Shown here: positions 1 through 10,299 of the stretch, piece after piece | How positions within the stretch are numbered: position 1 is the stretch's first letter | Layout of the letters: each line of letters begins with the position of its first letter | Source of the DNA: Bactericera cockerelli | Lineage: Eukaryota; Arthropoda; Insecta; Hemiptera; Triozidae | Direction: 5' to 3' | DNA: 64,000 nt | Assembly: GCA_024516035.1 (NCBI GenBank) | Contig: CM044963.1 | Span: 23,988,435-24,052,434, forward strand | Notes under the pieces: generated by a model | Seen by the model: only the letters and a program-made list of their open reading frames with translations | Told to the model about the DNA's origin: nothing | Database searches by the model: none | Made by a program: the position numbers and the translations under genes

Positions 1-234
1 GATTTTTTTTTTTTGGTTTTACCGTTTCACTCTCTATTTGATAGAAACTCACAAATCAGCTACTCAAATTAACCTCACCAGACTGAGTAAGGCCGGGAAT
101 AGCCATCAGCACCAAGAGGGTTCAAATTTGAATATTCACCCATCCACTCTATCCAAATCATAGCCTCGATCGACGTTGTTTAACTTTAGTGACTGAATGA
201 AAACTGATACATTCAACGTTCCATCGACGCTAGC
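1..234 (-). mobile_element. 5S-rRNA-derived SINE, degenerate copy
   Basis: Reverse-complement match to the 5S SINE seen in full at 60854. On the + strand it opens with a poly-T run (the element's A tail), then the GTGAGGTTAAT-like body, then the 5S-like head ending at the ACGCTAGC near 227-234. Many substitutions make it an old copy. It may be cut by the window edge. Confidence 0.7.
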
Positions 235-239
235 TTCAC

Positions 240-435
240 GTGTGGTTTGGTTTGAAAGTCAAATATCATTTGAAAGTACTGACTGACCTAGCACCCAAAT
301 GGAAAGTATTGTGTCAAGTCTCGCCCATCAGAGGGGAGCCATACTACGGGATGGGCAAACTACAACACAGACCACAAGTGTCTGCTGTTTCATGGCTACC
401 GCAGGGCCGAAAAAATTGGCCGCAAGGGCCGTACC
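240..435 (+). repeat. SINE-G body fragment
   Basis: Shares the CCCATCAGAGGGGA and ACGGGATGGGC blocks with 11150-11275 and with the complete minus-strand copy at 40745-41010. It lacks the tRNA-like head. Short open frames here are repeat sequence, not genes. Confidence 0.55.
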
Positions 436-1060
436 TTCAGATTGGTTAAATTTACAAAAAAAATGTTCAAGAACAACATTATTTTAGAATAAATAAATAA
501 TGGGGGTTTACAACTATCATTTCTTGATAACTTGAACTTTTTGGAACCTGGCCGCAATACCTGGCCGCTAACTTTTTACTTTCCTTATCCTATCTATAAT
601 AAGGAAAGTATTGTATTCGTCGAAAATTTGACCTACCCAGCTTTTCACATTTCTGGACGAATCATAGCCTCAGGATACCAAAAAAGTGGTTTTCAGCCAT
701 TGGTCCGTGCGTCTGTCTGTGTGTCTGTGTGTCTGTGTGTCTGTGTGTGTGTGAACAGGATATCTCAAGAACGGTAAGAGCTAGAGACTTGAAATTTGGT
801 ATGGTAATTAATTTTATACACCAGACGAACCATGAAACTTTTGGTTGAAATCGGCCGCATTCTGCGGCCGCAGGGCCGCAAATATTGGCCGCAAGCACCG
901 CTTCTTTGAATTGGTTAAAGATACAAAAAAAGTTCGAGAACAACATTTTCTCAGATTAAAAAAATAATAGGGGTTCACTCTGATCATTTTTTTGATATCT
1001 TTAACTTTTTGGAAACCGGCCCCAATTTACCGTATTGTAGGGGGACCCGATTGGACTAAC
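405..1060. repeat. Diverged direct repeat with GGCCGC-rich blocks
   Basis: The block around 405-560 (GGGCCG, TTGGCCGCAAG, a lysine-codon-like A run, CTTTTTGGAACC) recurs diverged at 868-1020, an offset of roughly 460 bp. A GTCT/GTGT microsatellite at 711-752 lies between. Family not recognised. Confidence 0.45.
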
Positions 1061-1440
1061 TTTTTTATTATTCATCCTAGATGGGGGTTGTGACATATCA
1101 AATTAAATGATTTTGAAGTGCTGATCACGAATTTGGCATTGATTTTTAGTTATCTGTTACCGTTCAGTCACCAGTGGCGGAATTCGACTCCTTTTTGGGA
1201 GATAAGGAAAGTCGTGTGATGTTTACACCAGATTTTTTATTATACATCGTAGATGGGGTTTGTGACCAATCAAATTCAATGATTTTGAGATGCTGATTAC
1301 GAATTTGACATTAATTTTAGGCTAACTGTTACCTTTGAGTCAGTCTCTTTTCTCCCGTGTCTTCGGTCCTGTTCCTATTCCTAATAATTATTATGATAAG
1401 GAAAGTCGTGTGATGTTTACACCAGATTTTTTACTTTCAC
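1057..1440. repeat. Short-period degenerate tandem repeat
   Basis: The phrase TAAGGAAAGTCGTGTGATG followed by TTTACACCAGATTTTTTA occurs at ~1202 and ~1397. The intervening GATGGGG...GTGAC...CAATGATTTTGA block occurs at ~1080 and ~1250. This looks like two to three degraded copies of a ~150-190 bp unit. Confidence 0.45.
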
Positions 1441-1624
1441 ACGTCTTCTGTTCTTCTTCATGGTGTGCGAATTCTGTTATTCTCGCCAATCTTGTTTGCA
1501 CTCTTGTTGTGGATTTTATTATTTTTTGTTGGTGCTGTATTTTTTTTTTTTTTTTTCAACTTGTTCACAATATTGTCAACCTAACGATTTACTTGTGTGG
1601 GATCAGTTTGACTCTTCTTCATCT

Positions 1625-1626
1625 TG

Positions 1627-1675
<49 letters not shown>

Positions 1676-1712
1676 TTCTTCTTCTCTCTCTCTCTTCTTC
1701 TCTCTCTCTCAC
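1625..1712. repeat. (CT)n microsatellite
   Basis: Almost pure CT dinucleotides with TTC interruptions. Open frames through it on either strand (Ser/Leu or Arg/Glu repeats) are artefacts. Confidence 0.9.
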
Positions 1713-1949
1713 TTTCGCAGTATCTTTTCTGCCTATCTTCCATGTTTTGATCTGGTAAAAAACATGCATTTATTTTGAAGCTGAATATTTTTTTTTACGA
1801 GTGTTGTTAGAACTTGTGTTTTTGTATAGTTTTCCATATAAACAAAGTCCTGGTGAAAGTTGTGGGAAAAAAGTGCAAAAAAAGAGAGAGAGAAAGTGTG
1901 CATTTAATTTGTAAGTAAATTGAACGGGAATAACCCTATGTAAGAATAC

Positions 1950-2125
1950 AAACAACAGAAACATGAAATGGTAACACTTATCAAAATACTAAAAATAAAT
2001 CACAAGTGAGTTTAAAAAAAGAGTTATTTATGTTATTAATCACTTTCGTGATATCACAACTAGTTCAAACTGGCTTTACTTAATCAACGCTGAAACCGGG
2101 ACTTGAACCACTAATAACACACTCC
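1950..2125 (-). mobile_element. tRNA-derived SINE-B, diverged
   Basis: Contains GTTAATCACTTTCGTGATATC and the reverse B-box CGGGACTTGAACCAC of family B. The flanking 1950-2030 tail also matches 8865-8960 in inverse orientation, so these two copies share a longer tail. Confidence 0.65.
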
Positions 2126-2329
2126 GAAAGTTTGGCACGGTTTGAGGGTGTTATTTTGATGTATATTTATTCGTAAAATTGGCTTACATTAACAATGAAT
2201 GAGTGAATAGATTATCATACCAGTTTATTACTTTATTGCTATAATATATATCTTTCAATAGTAGGTATTGGGATATAATTTTTTTTCACGATTTCGGAGT
2301 ATGATCTGAATTTAATATCCTAATACAGA

Positions 2330-2416
2330 ACACCTAATGCAGAAAAAACCGTCGGGAATCGAACCAGGATCACCTGTTTGCTAGCCGTGTGCGCTACTCA
2401 CTTGACCACGGTGATT
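2330..2416 (-). mobile_element. tRNA-like SINE head, family A-like
   Basis: On the minus strand it reads as a tRNA-like block: an A-box-like CAAGTGAGTAGCGCAC stretch and a B-box GGTTCGATTCCCG. It resembles the family A head at 7700-7780 but is diverged and has lost its body. Confidence 0.55.
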
Positions 2417-3309
2417 GTGAATATCTTGGGCAAGTAACTAATAAATATAAATCGCAATTTGTATGAACCTGCGTCCTTAACTAATAGACTGGAACTAATG
2501 CCAGTAATAGAACCTGGAGATTCGCCATAAACCCATCATGTATGTGAAAAAATGCACATATCATGTATGATGAAGGTATATAGTAGATACATAACAGGTA
2601 CATATATAAGTTCGTCTTATTTATATTTTATACTATATTAATATAATTTATATTTATACAGGGTGGACCAAAAAAACGTTTACACCCGTTAATGGTAGAT
2701 TACTGACGACATTTCCAGCCCGGATCTGCAATCCGTTTTTTTCGGATTCGCCTTTGTAACTGCACAAAGTGATTTTTTGCAACTTTCTGAAAAAGTCCGA
2801 CTTTGGCTTATTCTTCAGGTCAGAACTTTTTTCCTGTTTAAGATGAGTTGATTCTGAACAATTCTGCAGAAAGCCAACAAAATTTCGATGTTTCTAGCTA
2901 CACTACTTTGTTTTTAACGGTTGGGTTTGGCATCTTTTTTTACACCTGAACAGAAAAAAACACACGAAAAATTTTTTTTACTAAAGAAAACACTCGACAT
3001 TTGCCCGAACAAATTTTGGCACAGACATGGGCAAGTTTGATAAAAGTTGGCGGCCAACCCAAGGATGCTAGAAAATAATTTTACGATTTTTTATCACGTG
3101 ATCTTCTGGGAAAAATTATTAGATGTTAGCCAAAAACTCTTCAAAAATCCTAAGAGTTTTCTAGCTGTAGACTGTGTAAGGGCGCCTTGTATTGTTTACA
3201 AAAATTGTTTACATTGCTTTTTTGAATACCGCGGTCTCACATGCCTTCATCAGCCAGTTTAGGAAAATTCAAATGATAATTTTCGTGCTTTTCAGACCGT
3301 CGGTGGTGT

Positions 3310-3375
3310 TAGCTAGATGTGGTAGTGCTAAGAGTGTTGGTCGCATGACTGAGGTTCAATTCTCGGCGGTCAATT
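3310..3375 (+). repeat. tRNA-like block inside the long-TIR transposon
   Basis: GTGGTAGTGCTAAGAG is A-box-like and GAGGTTCAATTCTCGGCGG is B-box-like. It may be a SINE head fragment. It folds poorly and is not proposed as a tRNA gene. Confidence 0.35.
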
Positions 3376-3795
3376 TTATTTTAATTATCAAAAAAATCTG
3401 ATGGAATATTTTATTCATACCTGTATCTGACCTGTTGTAACACCAACAACTTATGGTTTTTTTGGTGGTAATACCATCTGTAAATTAAGTTATTTCAACT
3501 GAACGTTTTTAAATACATAATTATTCTTAAGTATACTGATAAAAAAAAGTTATATCAGATACTATTGGTATCATAATACACATAATTCTTATTCATGTAA
3601 GACCCTGAGAGTCTGCCTTGATAATGTAAGGATGGTTTTTCTTATGCTTCCCTACGAGAGAAAAAAAAAACTAGCGAATTTTCCTAACGAAAATAGAGTT
3701 TATAAAATAAAGCCAGGTAAATATGCAGGTAGGTTCTTCTATCATAAACAATACTAATTAAATAACAAATATTTACCGATTGCCAAATCTTAATA

Positions 3796-4084
3796 AATAA
3801 ATAAATGAGTTTCTTTGTGTTATTATATCACAATTTTAGTGGGTAGCGCAGAATTATAGGACTTTTCCATATCTTTATTATCCTAATATCTTATTTTTGC
3901 CTATAATTCCGCCACTGGTCGCTGCTTCACATCAAATAAGCTACTCATTTTTCCTCACGAGGTATGAGTGGACCCCGAACATCCAAGTACAGAGCAGAAA
4001 AAATCCTCCCCCGCTGGGAATCGAACCCAGGTCACCGTGCGTGTTATGCCCAGCGCGGTAACTCACTCTGCCACAGTGACTACT
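3796..4084 (-). mobile_element. tRNA-derived SINE-A, full copy with TSD
   Basis: Flanked by the perfect 13-bp duplication CCAAATCTTAATA (3783-3795 and 4085-4097). On the minus strand it has a tRNA-like head with A-box (GGCAGAGTGAGTTA) and B-box (GGTTCGATTCCC), then a body shared with 4224-4517, 7501-7780 and others, then an A/T-rich tail. It is inserted inside the 3.1-kb transposon. Confidence 0.85.
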
Positions 4085-4220
4085 CCAAATCTTAATAGAA
4101 ATCTTGAAAAAAAAAACAAGATAATATTTTGTAAAATGAAAAAACTTTTGCAGTCTTTATTATGTTTTATACTAATTTGGTATAAACAAAAAGGTATTTA
4201 AAAAAAAACATTTTGTGTTA

Positions 4221-4223
<3 letters not shown>

Positions 4224-4253
<30 letters not shown>

Positions 4254-4517
4254 CTTTTTCTTTGTGTTATTATGTCACAACTTTAGTGGGTAGCGCAGAA
4301 TCATAGGACTTTTCCACTTTAATTTACAATATCTTGTATTATTTTTTGCCTATGATTCTGCCACTGGTCGCTGCTTCACATCAAAGCAGCTACTCATTTT
4401 TCCTCACGAGGTATGAGTGGACCCCGAACATCCAAGTACAGAGCAGAAAAAATCCTCCTCCGCTGGGAATCGAACCCAGGTCACCGTGTGTGCAATGCCT
4501 AGCGCACTAACTCACTG
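4224..4517 (-). mobile_element. tRNA-derived SINE-A, full copy with TSD
   Basis: Flanked by the perfect 13-bp duplication TTTTGTGTTAGTA (4211-4223 and 4518-4530). Its tail is a (TAA)n run on the + strand. The body matches the copy 430 bp upstream, but the head is shortened at the last few bases. Confidence 0.85.
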
Positions 4518-4553
4518 TTTTGTGTTAGTATGTTCAATGAGAAACGATTAGAA

Positions 4554-4640
4554 GCGCACGATTAGCTCAGTGGTAAGTCACTTGCCATGCAGAAGATCCC
4601 ACACGGGTCCGAACGCCAGAGCCAGCAAAATCTTCTTACC
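4554..4640 (+). repeat. tRNA-like SINE head
   Basis: GCACGATTAGCTCAGTGGTAAG is A-box-like and is followed by a weak B-box (CGGGTCCGAACGCC). It resembles the heads at 27365-27450 and, inverted, 40925-41010 (family G). Confidence 0.45.
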
Positions 4641-4670
4641 TACGAGCTAATATTTCTCACATCCTCATTC

Positions 4671-4705
4671 GCCTCTCTCTCTCTTTCGCTCTCTCCCTCT
4701 ATCTC

Positions 4706-4752
<47 letters not shown>

Positions 4753-4772
4753 CTCTCTCTCTCTCTCTCCCT
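4671..4772. repeat. (CT)n/(CTAT)n compound microsatellite
   Basis: CT repeats grade into CTAT tetranucleotides and back into CT. The Ser/Leu/Tyr-rich open frame crossing it is an artefact. Confidence 0.9.
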
Positions 4773-4783
4773 TCTCAATTCCC

Positions 4784-5010
4784 TCAGAGGAACTGTTGGA
4801 AGTGGCGTCCACCTTCCTGGATGCAAAGGTTGAACCTCTTCATCATGTTCCGTCGAATGTTGCGGAAGATTCCAGGTTTTTGTGTCAGGTCATCGAATGC
4901 CAACAGGATTCTTGCTACTAGATTCTGCTACTCTTGCGTCTCCACTGGTATTTCGTAAACTATGTTTTTCACGTGATCCCAAATGTTCCTGTTGGCAGCT
5001 CCATAATTAT
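4784..5010 (-). pseudogene. Decayed transposase C-terminus (mariner/Tc3-like)
   Basis: Read on the minus strand, the last ~75 codons include W-D-H-V-K-N-I-V-Y, a stop codon, then FDDLTQKPGIF, RNIRRNMMKRFNLCI and GGRHFQQFL before a terminal stop at 4784-4786. This pattern (W-x-HVKxxVY ... R-C-x-x-C/I-x-x-G-G-x-x-F-x-x-x-L) is the usual end of insect DDE transposases of the Tc1/mariner group. The internal stop and the missing catalytic part show it is dead. It lies inside the TA-flanked long-TIR element, which supports a common origin. Confidence 0.65.
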
Positions 5011-5755
5011 GCTAAATGCACATCTGCCATTTCAGCATCCAAATAATAATAATAATTATGTAAATTGTACTTAAAAACTCAAGAAGTTAAAAGATAATAT
5101 TTCACAGAATGCAGAAAAATATGCTTGAAAACTATCATCGAGAAACAAACAATCATTAATTTGACTGGCCTTTAATTAATTCCAAGGAAAATAATTATCA
5201 GACATAAATAGCTAATTACTCTTTGAGTACAAGACGACCCTACACGGTCAACACTTTTCAGATTTTGAACATCATTTTTTGAGACTTACCTGGTTCGTTT
5301 TCCCAGAAGATCACGTGATAAAAAATCGTAAAATTATTTTCTAGCATCCTTGGGTTGGCCGCCAACTTTTATCAAACTTGCCCATGTCTGTGCCAAAATT
5401 TGCTCGGGCGAATATTGAGTGTTTCAAAGTGTAAAAAATTTACATGAGAATTTTTTTTCTATTCAGGTGTCAAAAAAGACGCCAAACCAAACCGTAAAAA
5501 AACAAAGTAGTGTAGCTAGAAACATCGAAATTTTGTTGGCTTTCTGCGGAAATGTTCAGAATCAACTCATCTTAAACAGGAAAAAAGTTCTGACCTGAAG
5601 AATAAGCCAAAGTCGGACTTTTTCAGAAAATTGCAAAAAATCACTTTGTGCAGTTATAAAGGCGAATCCGAAAAAACGGATTGCAGATCCGTCCTAGAAA
5701 TGTCGTCAGTAATCTACCATTAACGGGTGTAAACGTTTTTTTGGTCCACCCTGTA

Positions 5756-6450
5756 TTTGTTTTTTAAAACGGGAATACCCCAATATACAGAAATAACAAA
5801 ATGTTACAAAATAAGACAGTTCATAAATACAAATATTTATAATTATCGTCTTCTTTATACTATACAAATATACAGATACTTGTATTAGGTACTATTATAT
5901 TATTTATTATAGGTATTATTTATAAGTCAAGTTCACTTATGCTTTTGTAATTTCTTGGAAATTCTTCAATTTCTTCCATTAACCAAACAAATTAAAAAAA
6001 AAAAAAAATGTTGATGATAATGATGAATATAATAAGTTATGTAGTTATGAATATAACCTACCTACTTGGTTTTGAACGCTTTGGAAGAGTTAAGACCCTG
6101 TACGGAATCTCTAAGGTGCAGCTAATAGAATATCACAGCGTATTTCAGCAGAATTTTTGCAGTTATTCCGGGTGTATAAACATCAAGGTCACACTAAACC
6201 TATATCAAATAGCTAAGCCAGACTCAGACATAGATTCTGATATCTTATCAGTAATGCAAGGTACCGCTAGGGGCCATTACATAGGTTTTACTTGTAACCA
6301 TGCAATTTATTCTCAGTTAAATTTAGTTTAGTTGTTTAATACCTACACAATTTAGTACCTGCATAGGGGGGAAACTCCCGAATAGTTAGCATATGTATAT
6401 TAGACAGGCATCCTTAAATTTATTATCATTTTCATTTAATGCTAAATTTC
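5756..6450. other. No supported feature
   Basis: AT-rich sequence. One 107-codon open frame (6008-6331) begins in a poly-A/ATG-rich stretch and shows no recognisable domain or codon signal. I do not call it a gene. Confidence 0.5.
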
Positions 6451-6454
6451 ATTT

Positions 6455-6578
6455 TATGAAGTTGAAGAAGGAGGGGGAGAAAACAGGGTCAGAATTTTCC
6501 GCTCCGGCCGAGATTCGAACCTGCAACCTCCGGGTCAGCAACTAATGATCTTGACCACTCATTCACGGAGGTCGGATC
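6455..6578 (-). mobile_element. tRNA-derived SINE-H fragment
   Basis: On the minus strand the head reads as CGACCTCCG...GAGTGGTCAAGA (A-box) and GCAGGTTCGAATCTCGG (B-box). It matches the + strand head at 7355-7430. Confidence 0.65.
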
Positions 6579-7089
6579 AGTGGTTAAGAAACCTACGTAA
6601 ACATATATTTATTATAATATTAATGTTAATCATAAAATATAAAAATCATCGTCATTTTAATGTGAATTTTTTTGTAAAATTCAACTTACCGTTGAAGTCT
6701 TCAGGATAACTCTAAAATGCGACACCAACAGCTCTGATAACAGGTCTAGAGGTGGCTTATCAGTAATTCACAGATTAAAATAAAATTCATACACTGCGAA
6801 CTTGATACACACAAAAAAACACTTAAACGTTTTTTGAACTAAAAATTTTAGCTGTAAGTAAGTGTAAAACTATAGTTAATTTGTTTTTTTTTTTTATATA
6901 AAAAAAATACTTAAAAGTTATAAGATAAATATTTTTTTCTAGTTTTAATGTAAACCCAAAATAGGAAATTCAAAATTCACAAAAAAAAACTTTGTCTATA
7001 GTTAGCGATAAAAATTAGGACTATCGCACCTCAAAAATTTGAAAAGTACGAAATCAAGAATTTAAATAAAACTTAAAAAGTTTGAATTT

Positions 7090-7300
7090 TTTAACGTACT
7101 TCTTCACGTGATGTGAGCGTTTCGGAAGAACGCGAGAATGGAAACTGAAGATTATGTTGGAAGTGGATGGAAGTACTGAAGTGTAAGGTCTTAGGATGTC
7201 TTACACGCTACGCTCTCTTGTCGAGTCCGCATGGGTTTCGAACCAGCGACCTACAGCTGACTAGGGCCCGAATTGTGTAACAGGATTAGAGTAACTAATA
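7090..7300. repeat. tRNA-like block joined to half a MITE-F end
   Basis: A reverse B-box (GGTTTCGAACCAGCGACC) near 7232-7250 is followed at ~7265 by GGGCCCGAATTGTG and AACAGGATTAGAG, the terminus of MITE family F. The other MITE end is not found nearby. Confidence 0.4.
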
Positions 7301-7354
7301 ATAATCTAATAATTATAAAAATAATAACAAACCAATAAAATATAACAAAAAAAA

Positions 7355-7835
7355 AAGGCGACCTCCGTTGCTGAGTGGTCAAGAGCATTGGTTGCTAACC
7401 CGGAGGTTGCAGGTTCGAATCCCGGCCGGAGTGGAAAATTGTAACCGAGCTTTCCATTTCCGGATGGCATGGATGTAAAGGTAAAGTGCCCTGAAGTAAT
7501 TTAATTGTGTTTCTTTGTGTTATTATATCACAGTTTTAGTGGGTACGCAAAATTATAGGACTTTTCCGTATCTTTAATAATCCAATATCTTATTTTGCCT
7601 ATAATTCCGCCAGTGGTCGCTGCTAACATTAAAGCAGCTACTCATTTTTCCTCACGAGGTATGAGTGGACCCCGATCACCCAAGTACAGAGCAGAAAAAA
7701 TCCTGCCCCGCTGGGGATCGAACCCAGGTCTCCGTGCGTGCAATGCCTAGCGCGCTAACTCACTCTGCCACGGTGACTACTGCCCTGAAGTAATGCGAAA
7801 GCGGTTCCGGAGCACAATTACCTTTTAATTTATTT
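7355..7835 (+). mobile_element. tRNA-derived SINE-H interrupted by SINE-A
   Basis: The head at 7355-7430 has an A-box (TGCTGAGTGGTCAAGAG) and a near-consensus B-box (GGTTCGAATCCC). Its body (GGAAAATTGTAACCGAGC ...) is split at 7500 by the SINE-A copy and resumes at 7795 with GCGAAAGCGGTTCCGG. The interruption dates family H activity before this A insertion. Confidence 0.7.
7501..7780 (-). mobile_element. tRNA-derived SINE-A with perfect 14-bp TSD
   Basis: Flanked by TGCCCTGAAGTAAT at 7487-7500 and 7781-7794. The minus strand reads from a GTCACCGTGGCAGAGTGAG head through a GGTTCGATCCCC B-box, then a ~200-bp body ending AACACAAAGAAAC. This is the best-defined copy of family A in the window. 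Confidence 0.9.
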
Positions 7836-8180
7836 TTTTTACTAAAAATATTTTTATTTTTTTTACTAAAAAAAATATCTTAACGCGCCCTCTGGTGGGA
7901 AAGATTCTCACTTTTCTGTTTATACTGATAAAAGTAGAGAGGTTAGTTGATGATGGCATGGATATTCAGAACTATTAGCTGCTGATGAGAGCAAATAAGC
8001 TCGAAACAGCTGTCCAGGTATGTTCTGATATTCATTTACATCTAGTACAACTTCTCACTTTTCCGTTTATACTAACACTGATTATACCAATCCGTTTATA
8101 CTAACACTGATTATACATTTTTATCAGCTGTTAAGTAGTGATTATTTGGATTAACAAATTCTGTTTCATGAGTCGGCCCT

Positions 8181-8331
8181 AAGGGCCACATTATGAAACA
8201 GGATTAAAGTTAAGCTCAACCAGACTTTACCAGACACGTCCTCAAGTCGGAGGTTCAAATCACAGCACACTAGAGCCCGAGGGGATAGTGTCAACTTAGA
8301 TTCAATCTAATCCTGTTTTATAATTCGGCAG
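8181..8331. mobile_element. MITE family F
   Basis: The terminal inverted repeats read GGGCCACATTATGAAACAGG and the inverse CCTGTTTTATAATTCGGC. The interior contains CAAGTCGGAGGTTCAAATCACAG. Related copies lie at 25172-25312 and 33935-34305. The target duplication was not resolved. Confidence 0.6.
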
Positions 8332-8454
8332 TAAATGTTCGAGTTGCTACGATATTCCGTCCACCACATGGGTTCGAACCACCGACCTCCAGGTGACGAG
8401 AGATAATAAGCAGTACTGAGGGCATAATATCTAGGCAAAAAAAAAAATGCCAAT

Positions 8455-8635
8455 GATCATATCAGGACGGGGGTGTTACCCTCCATTCGCAGGAAACTCA
8501 CAAACCGTCTACCCATATTAACCTCCTCCAGCTTGGGTTGGGCCAGAATGGCAGCATCATGAAGGCTTCACCTCGCTGGACGTTGCTTTACTTGGTTGAT
8601 CCTACGAGTGCATTCAAAGCGCCATCGACGCTGGC
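8455..8635 (-). mobile_element. 5S-derived SINE, older subfamily
   Basis: The minus strand starts GCCAGCGTCGATGGCGC and runs through the 5S-like A-box/IE region, GATGCTG, the GGGTTGG body and GGAGGGTAACACCCCC. It lacks the ~30 nt containing the GATGGGTGACC C-box that the young copies have. Confidence 0.8.
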
Positions 8636-8744
8636 GAAATTTAAGAGTGAATACGACTGCATAGGGATCACTCCAGCCATCAGTTCAAAGGGGTGCTGGA
8701 TAAACCTGGATAAAATACAGTTATTAAGCATCACAAATGTTCAT

Positions 8745-8960
8745 CTCTAACGACCTCAGTAGCTTGATCGAAAAGTTGTGGCACTTGTAACCTGGAGGTC
8801 GGTGGTTCAAGTCCCGGTTTCAGCGTATCTTTAGTAATGCGAGTTTGAGCAGTTGTAATACCACAAAAGTGATTCACATAAATAACTCTTTTTTAAACTC
8901 ACTTGTGATTTAATTTTACTAATTTGATAAGTGTTACCATTTCATGTTTCTGTTATTGTA
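8745..8960 (+). mobile_element. tRNA-derived SINE-B with long tail
   Basis: GACCTCAGTAGCTTGATCG (A-box region) is followed by GGTCGGTGGTTCAAGTCCCG (B-box) and GTTTCAGCGTA...TTTAGTAA...AGTTTGAG...GTGATTCACA. The 3' part is an inverse match to 1950-2030. Confidence 0.75.
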
Positions 8961-9344
8961 TACTTACCCACAACACAAAAATGATAACTCAAAAAATGAT
9001 CATCTCTAGAGGTAATTTCTACCCATAAGGTCAATCAGATTCCACAAATGCCCTACCAGCTCAGTTAGGACCAAAGACACATTTCTGACATGATTATGTA
9101 TCTGGGGTATTGAACGTGCCATGAAAATCTCTACGAAACGTTTACTTGGATCGGTTGGCTGTTGAAGTTGATTACTAAGTCGGGTTCTACCGTGTAAGGC
9201 CCACTTGGACTGAAACGGGTCCTGGATTCAATGAAGCGTCACGCCAAAGCTACTTAAGATGGCTGATCTTGGAACTTGAACCCGATCCAACATACCTCAC
9301 TGCAGAACCATGGGACCCAGATGACCAGTCCAGTAACATTAGAC

Positions 9345-10290
9345 CAAGTGCATTGGGCCAGGTTGTGATAAGTGCATTGGTCTAGTGAGAAGTGCATTGG
9401 GCTAGCTTCTCAGGAATGCGTTGGGCTAATGAGATTTGCATTGGGCTAGGTTGTCAGAAGTGCATTGGGCTAGGCTGTCAGAAGTGCATTGGTTTAGTAA
9501 GAAGTGCATAAGGATAGGTTGTACGAAGTGCATTGGGCTAGGCTGTCAGAAGTGCATTGGTTTAGTGAGAAGTGCATTAGGGTAGGTTGTACGAAGTGCA
9601 TTGGGCTAGGTTGTCAGAAGTGCATTGGGCTAGGCTGTCAGAAGTGCATTGGTTTAGTGAGAAGTGCATTAGGGTAGTTGTACGAAGTGCATTGGGCTAG
9701 GTTGTCAGAAGTGCATTGGGCTAGGTTTCAGAAGTATATTGGGCTAGGCTGTCAGAAGTGCATTGGTTTAGTGAGAAGTGCATTAGGGTAGGTTGTATGA
9801 AGCGCATCGGGCTAGGTTGTCTGAGGTGCATTAGTCTAGTGAGAAGTGTATTGGTCTTGTGAGAAGTGCATTGGTCGTGTGGGAAGTACATTGGTCTTGA
9901 GAGAAGAGCATTGGGTTAGCTTCTCAGAAGTGCATTGGGCTAGCTTCTCAGAAGTGCATTGGGCTAGGCTGTCAGAAGTGCATTGGTCTTGTGAGAAATG
10001 TATTGGGCTAGCTTCTCAGAAGTGCATGTCAGAAGTGCATTGGTCTTGTGAGAAGTGCATTAGGGTTGGTTGTATGAAGTGCATCGGGCTAGGTTGTCTG
10101 AGGTGCATTAGTCTAGTGAGAAGTGTATTGGTCTTGTGAGAAGTGCATTGGTCTTGTGAGAAGAGCATTGGGCTAGTGAGATGTGCATTGGGCTAGGCTG
10201 TCAGAAGTGCATTGGTTTAGTGAGAAGTGCATTAGGGTAGGTCGTAAGAAGTGCATTGGGCCAGTTTGTGAGAAGTTCATTGGACTAAAG
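9345..10290. repeat. Minisatellite, ~24-bp unit AAGTGCATTGGGCTAGG
   Basis: About 40 copies of a 20-28 bp unit built on GAAGTGCATTGG plus alternating GCTAGGTTGTCA, TTTAGTGA, AGGGTAGGTTGTAC and TCTTGTGA variants. Variants recur in ordered groups, suggesting a higher-order period of several units. The 97-codon open frame inside it is a by-product. Confidence 0.95.
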
Positions 10291-10299
10291 GTCCTTGTG

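Larger units (their letters stand above)
2659..5753. mobile_element. Long-TIR DNA transposon with TA target site (Tc1/mariner-like)
   Basis: The ends are CAGGGTGGACC at 2659 and its inverse ending at 5753, each flanked by TA (2657-2658 and 5754-5755). The inverted repeats are about 455 bp (2659-3114 and 5297-5753) and read as closely matching. The interior holds two SINE-A insertions (3796-4084, 4224-4517), tRNA-like blocks, a CT/CTAT microsatellite and a decayed transposase end on the minus strand (4784-5010). A TA duplication with CAGGGTG-type ends is typical of Tc1/mariner-related elements. Assignment to a named family is not possible here. Confidence 0.8.

Noticed and set aside
1335..1778. 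147-codon Ser/Leu-rich open frame
   Set aside because: Most of it is the CT microsatellite; the opposite strand is equally open.
6008..6331. 107-codon open frame
   Set aside because: No recognisable domain, splice context or composition shift, and it starts in an A-run/ATG-rich stretch.
9345..10290. Regularly spaced repeats resembling an array
   Set aside because: Units are contiguous and variable with no spacers, in a eukaryotic context, so it is a minisatellite and not a CRISPR array.
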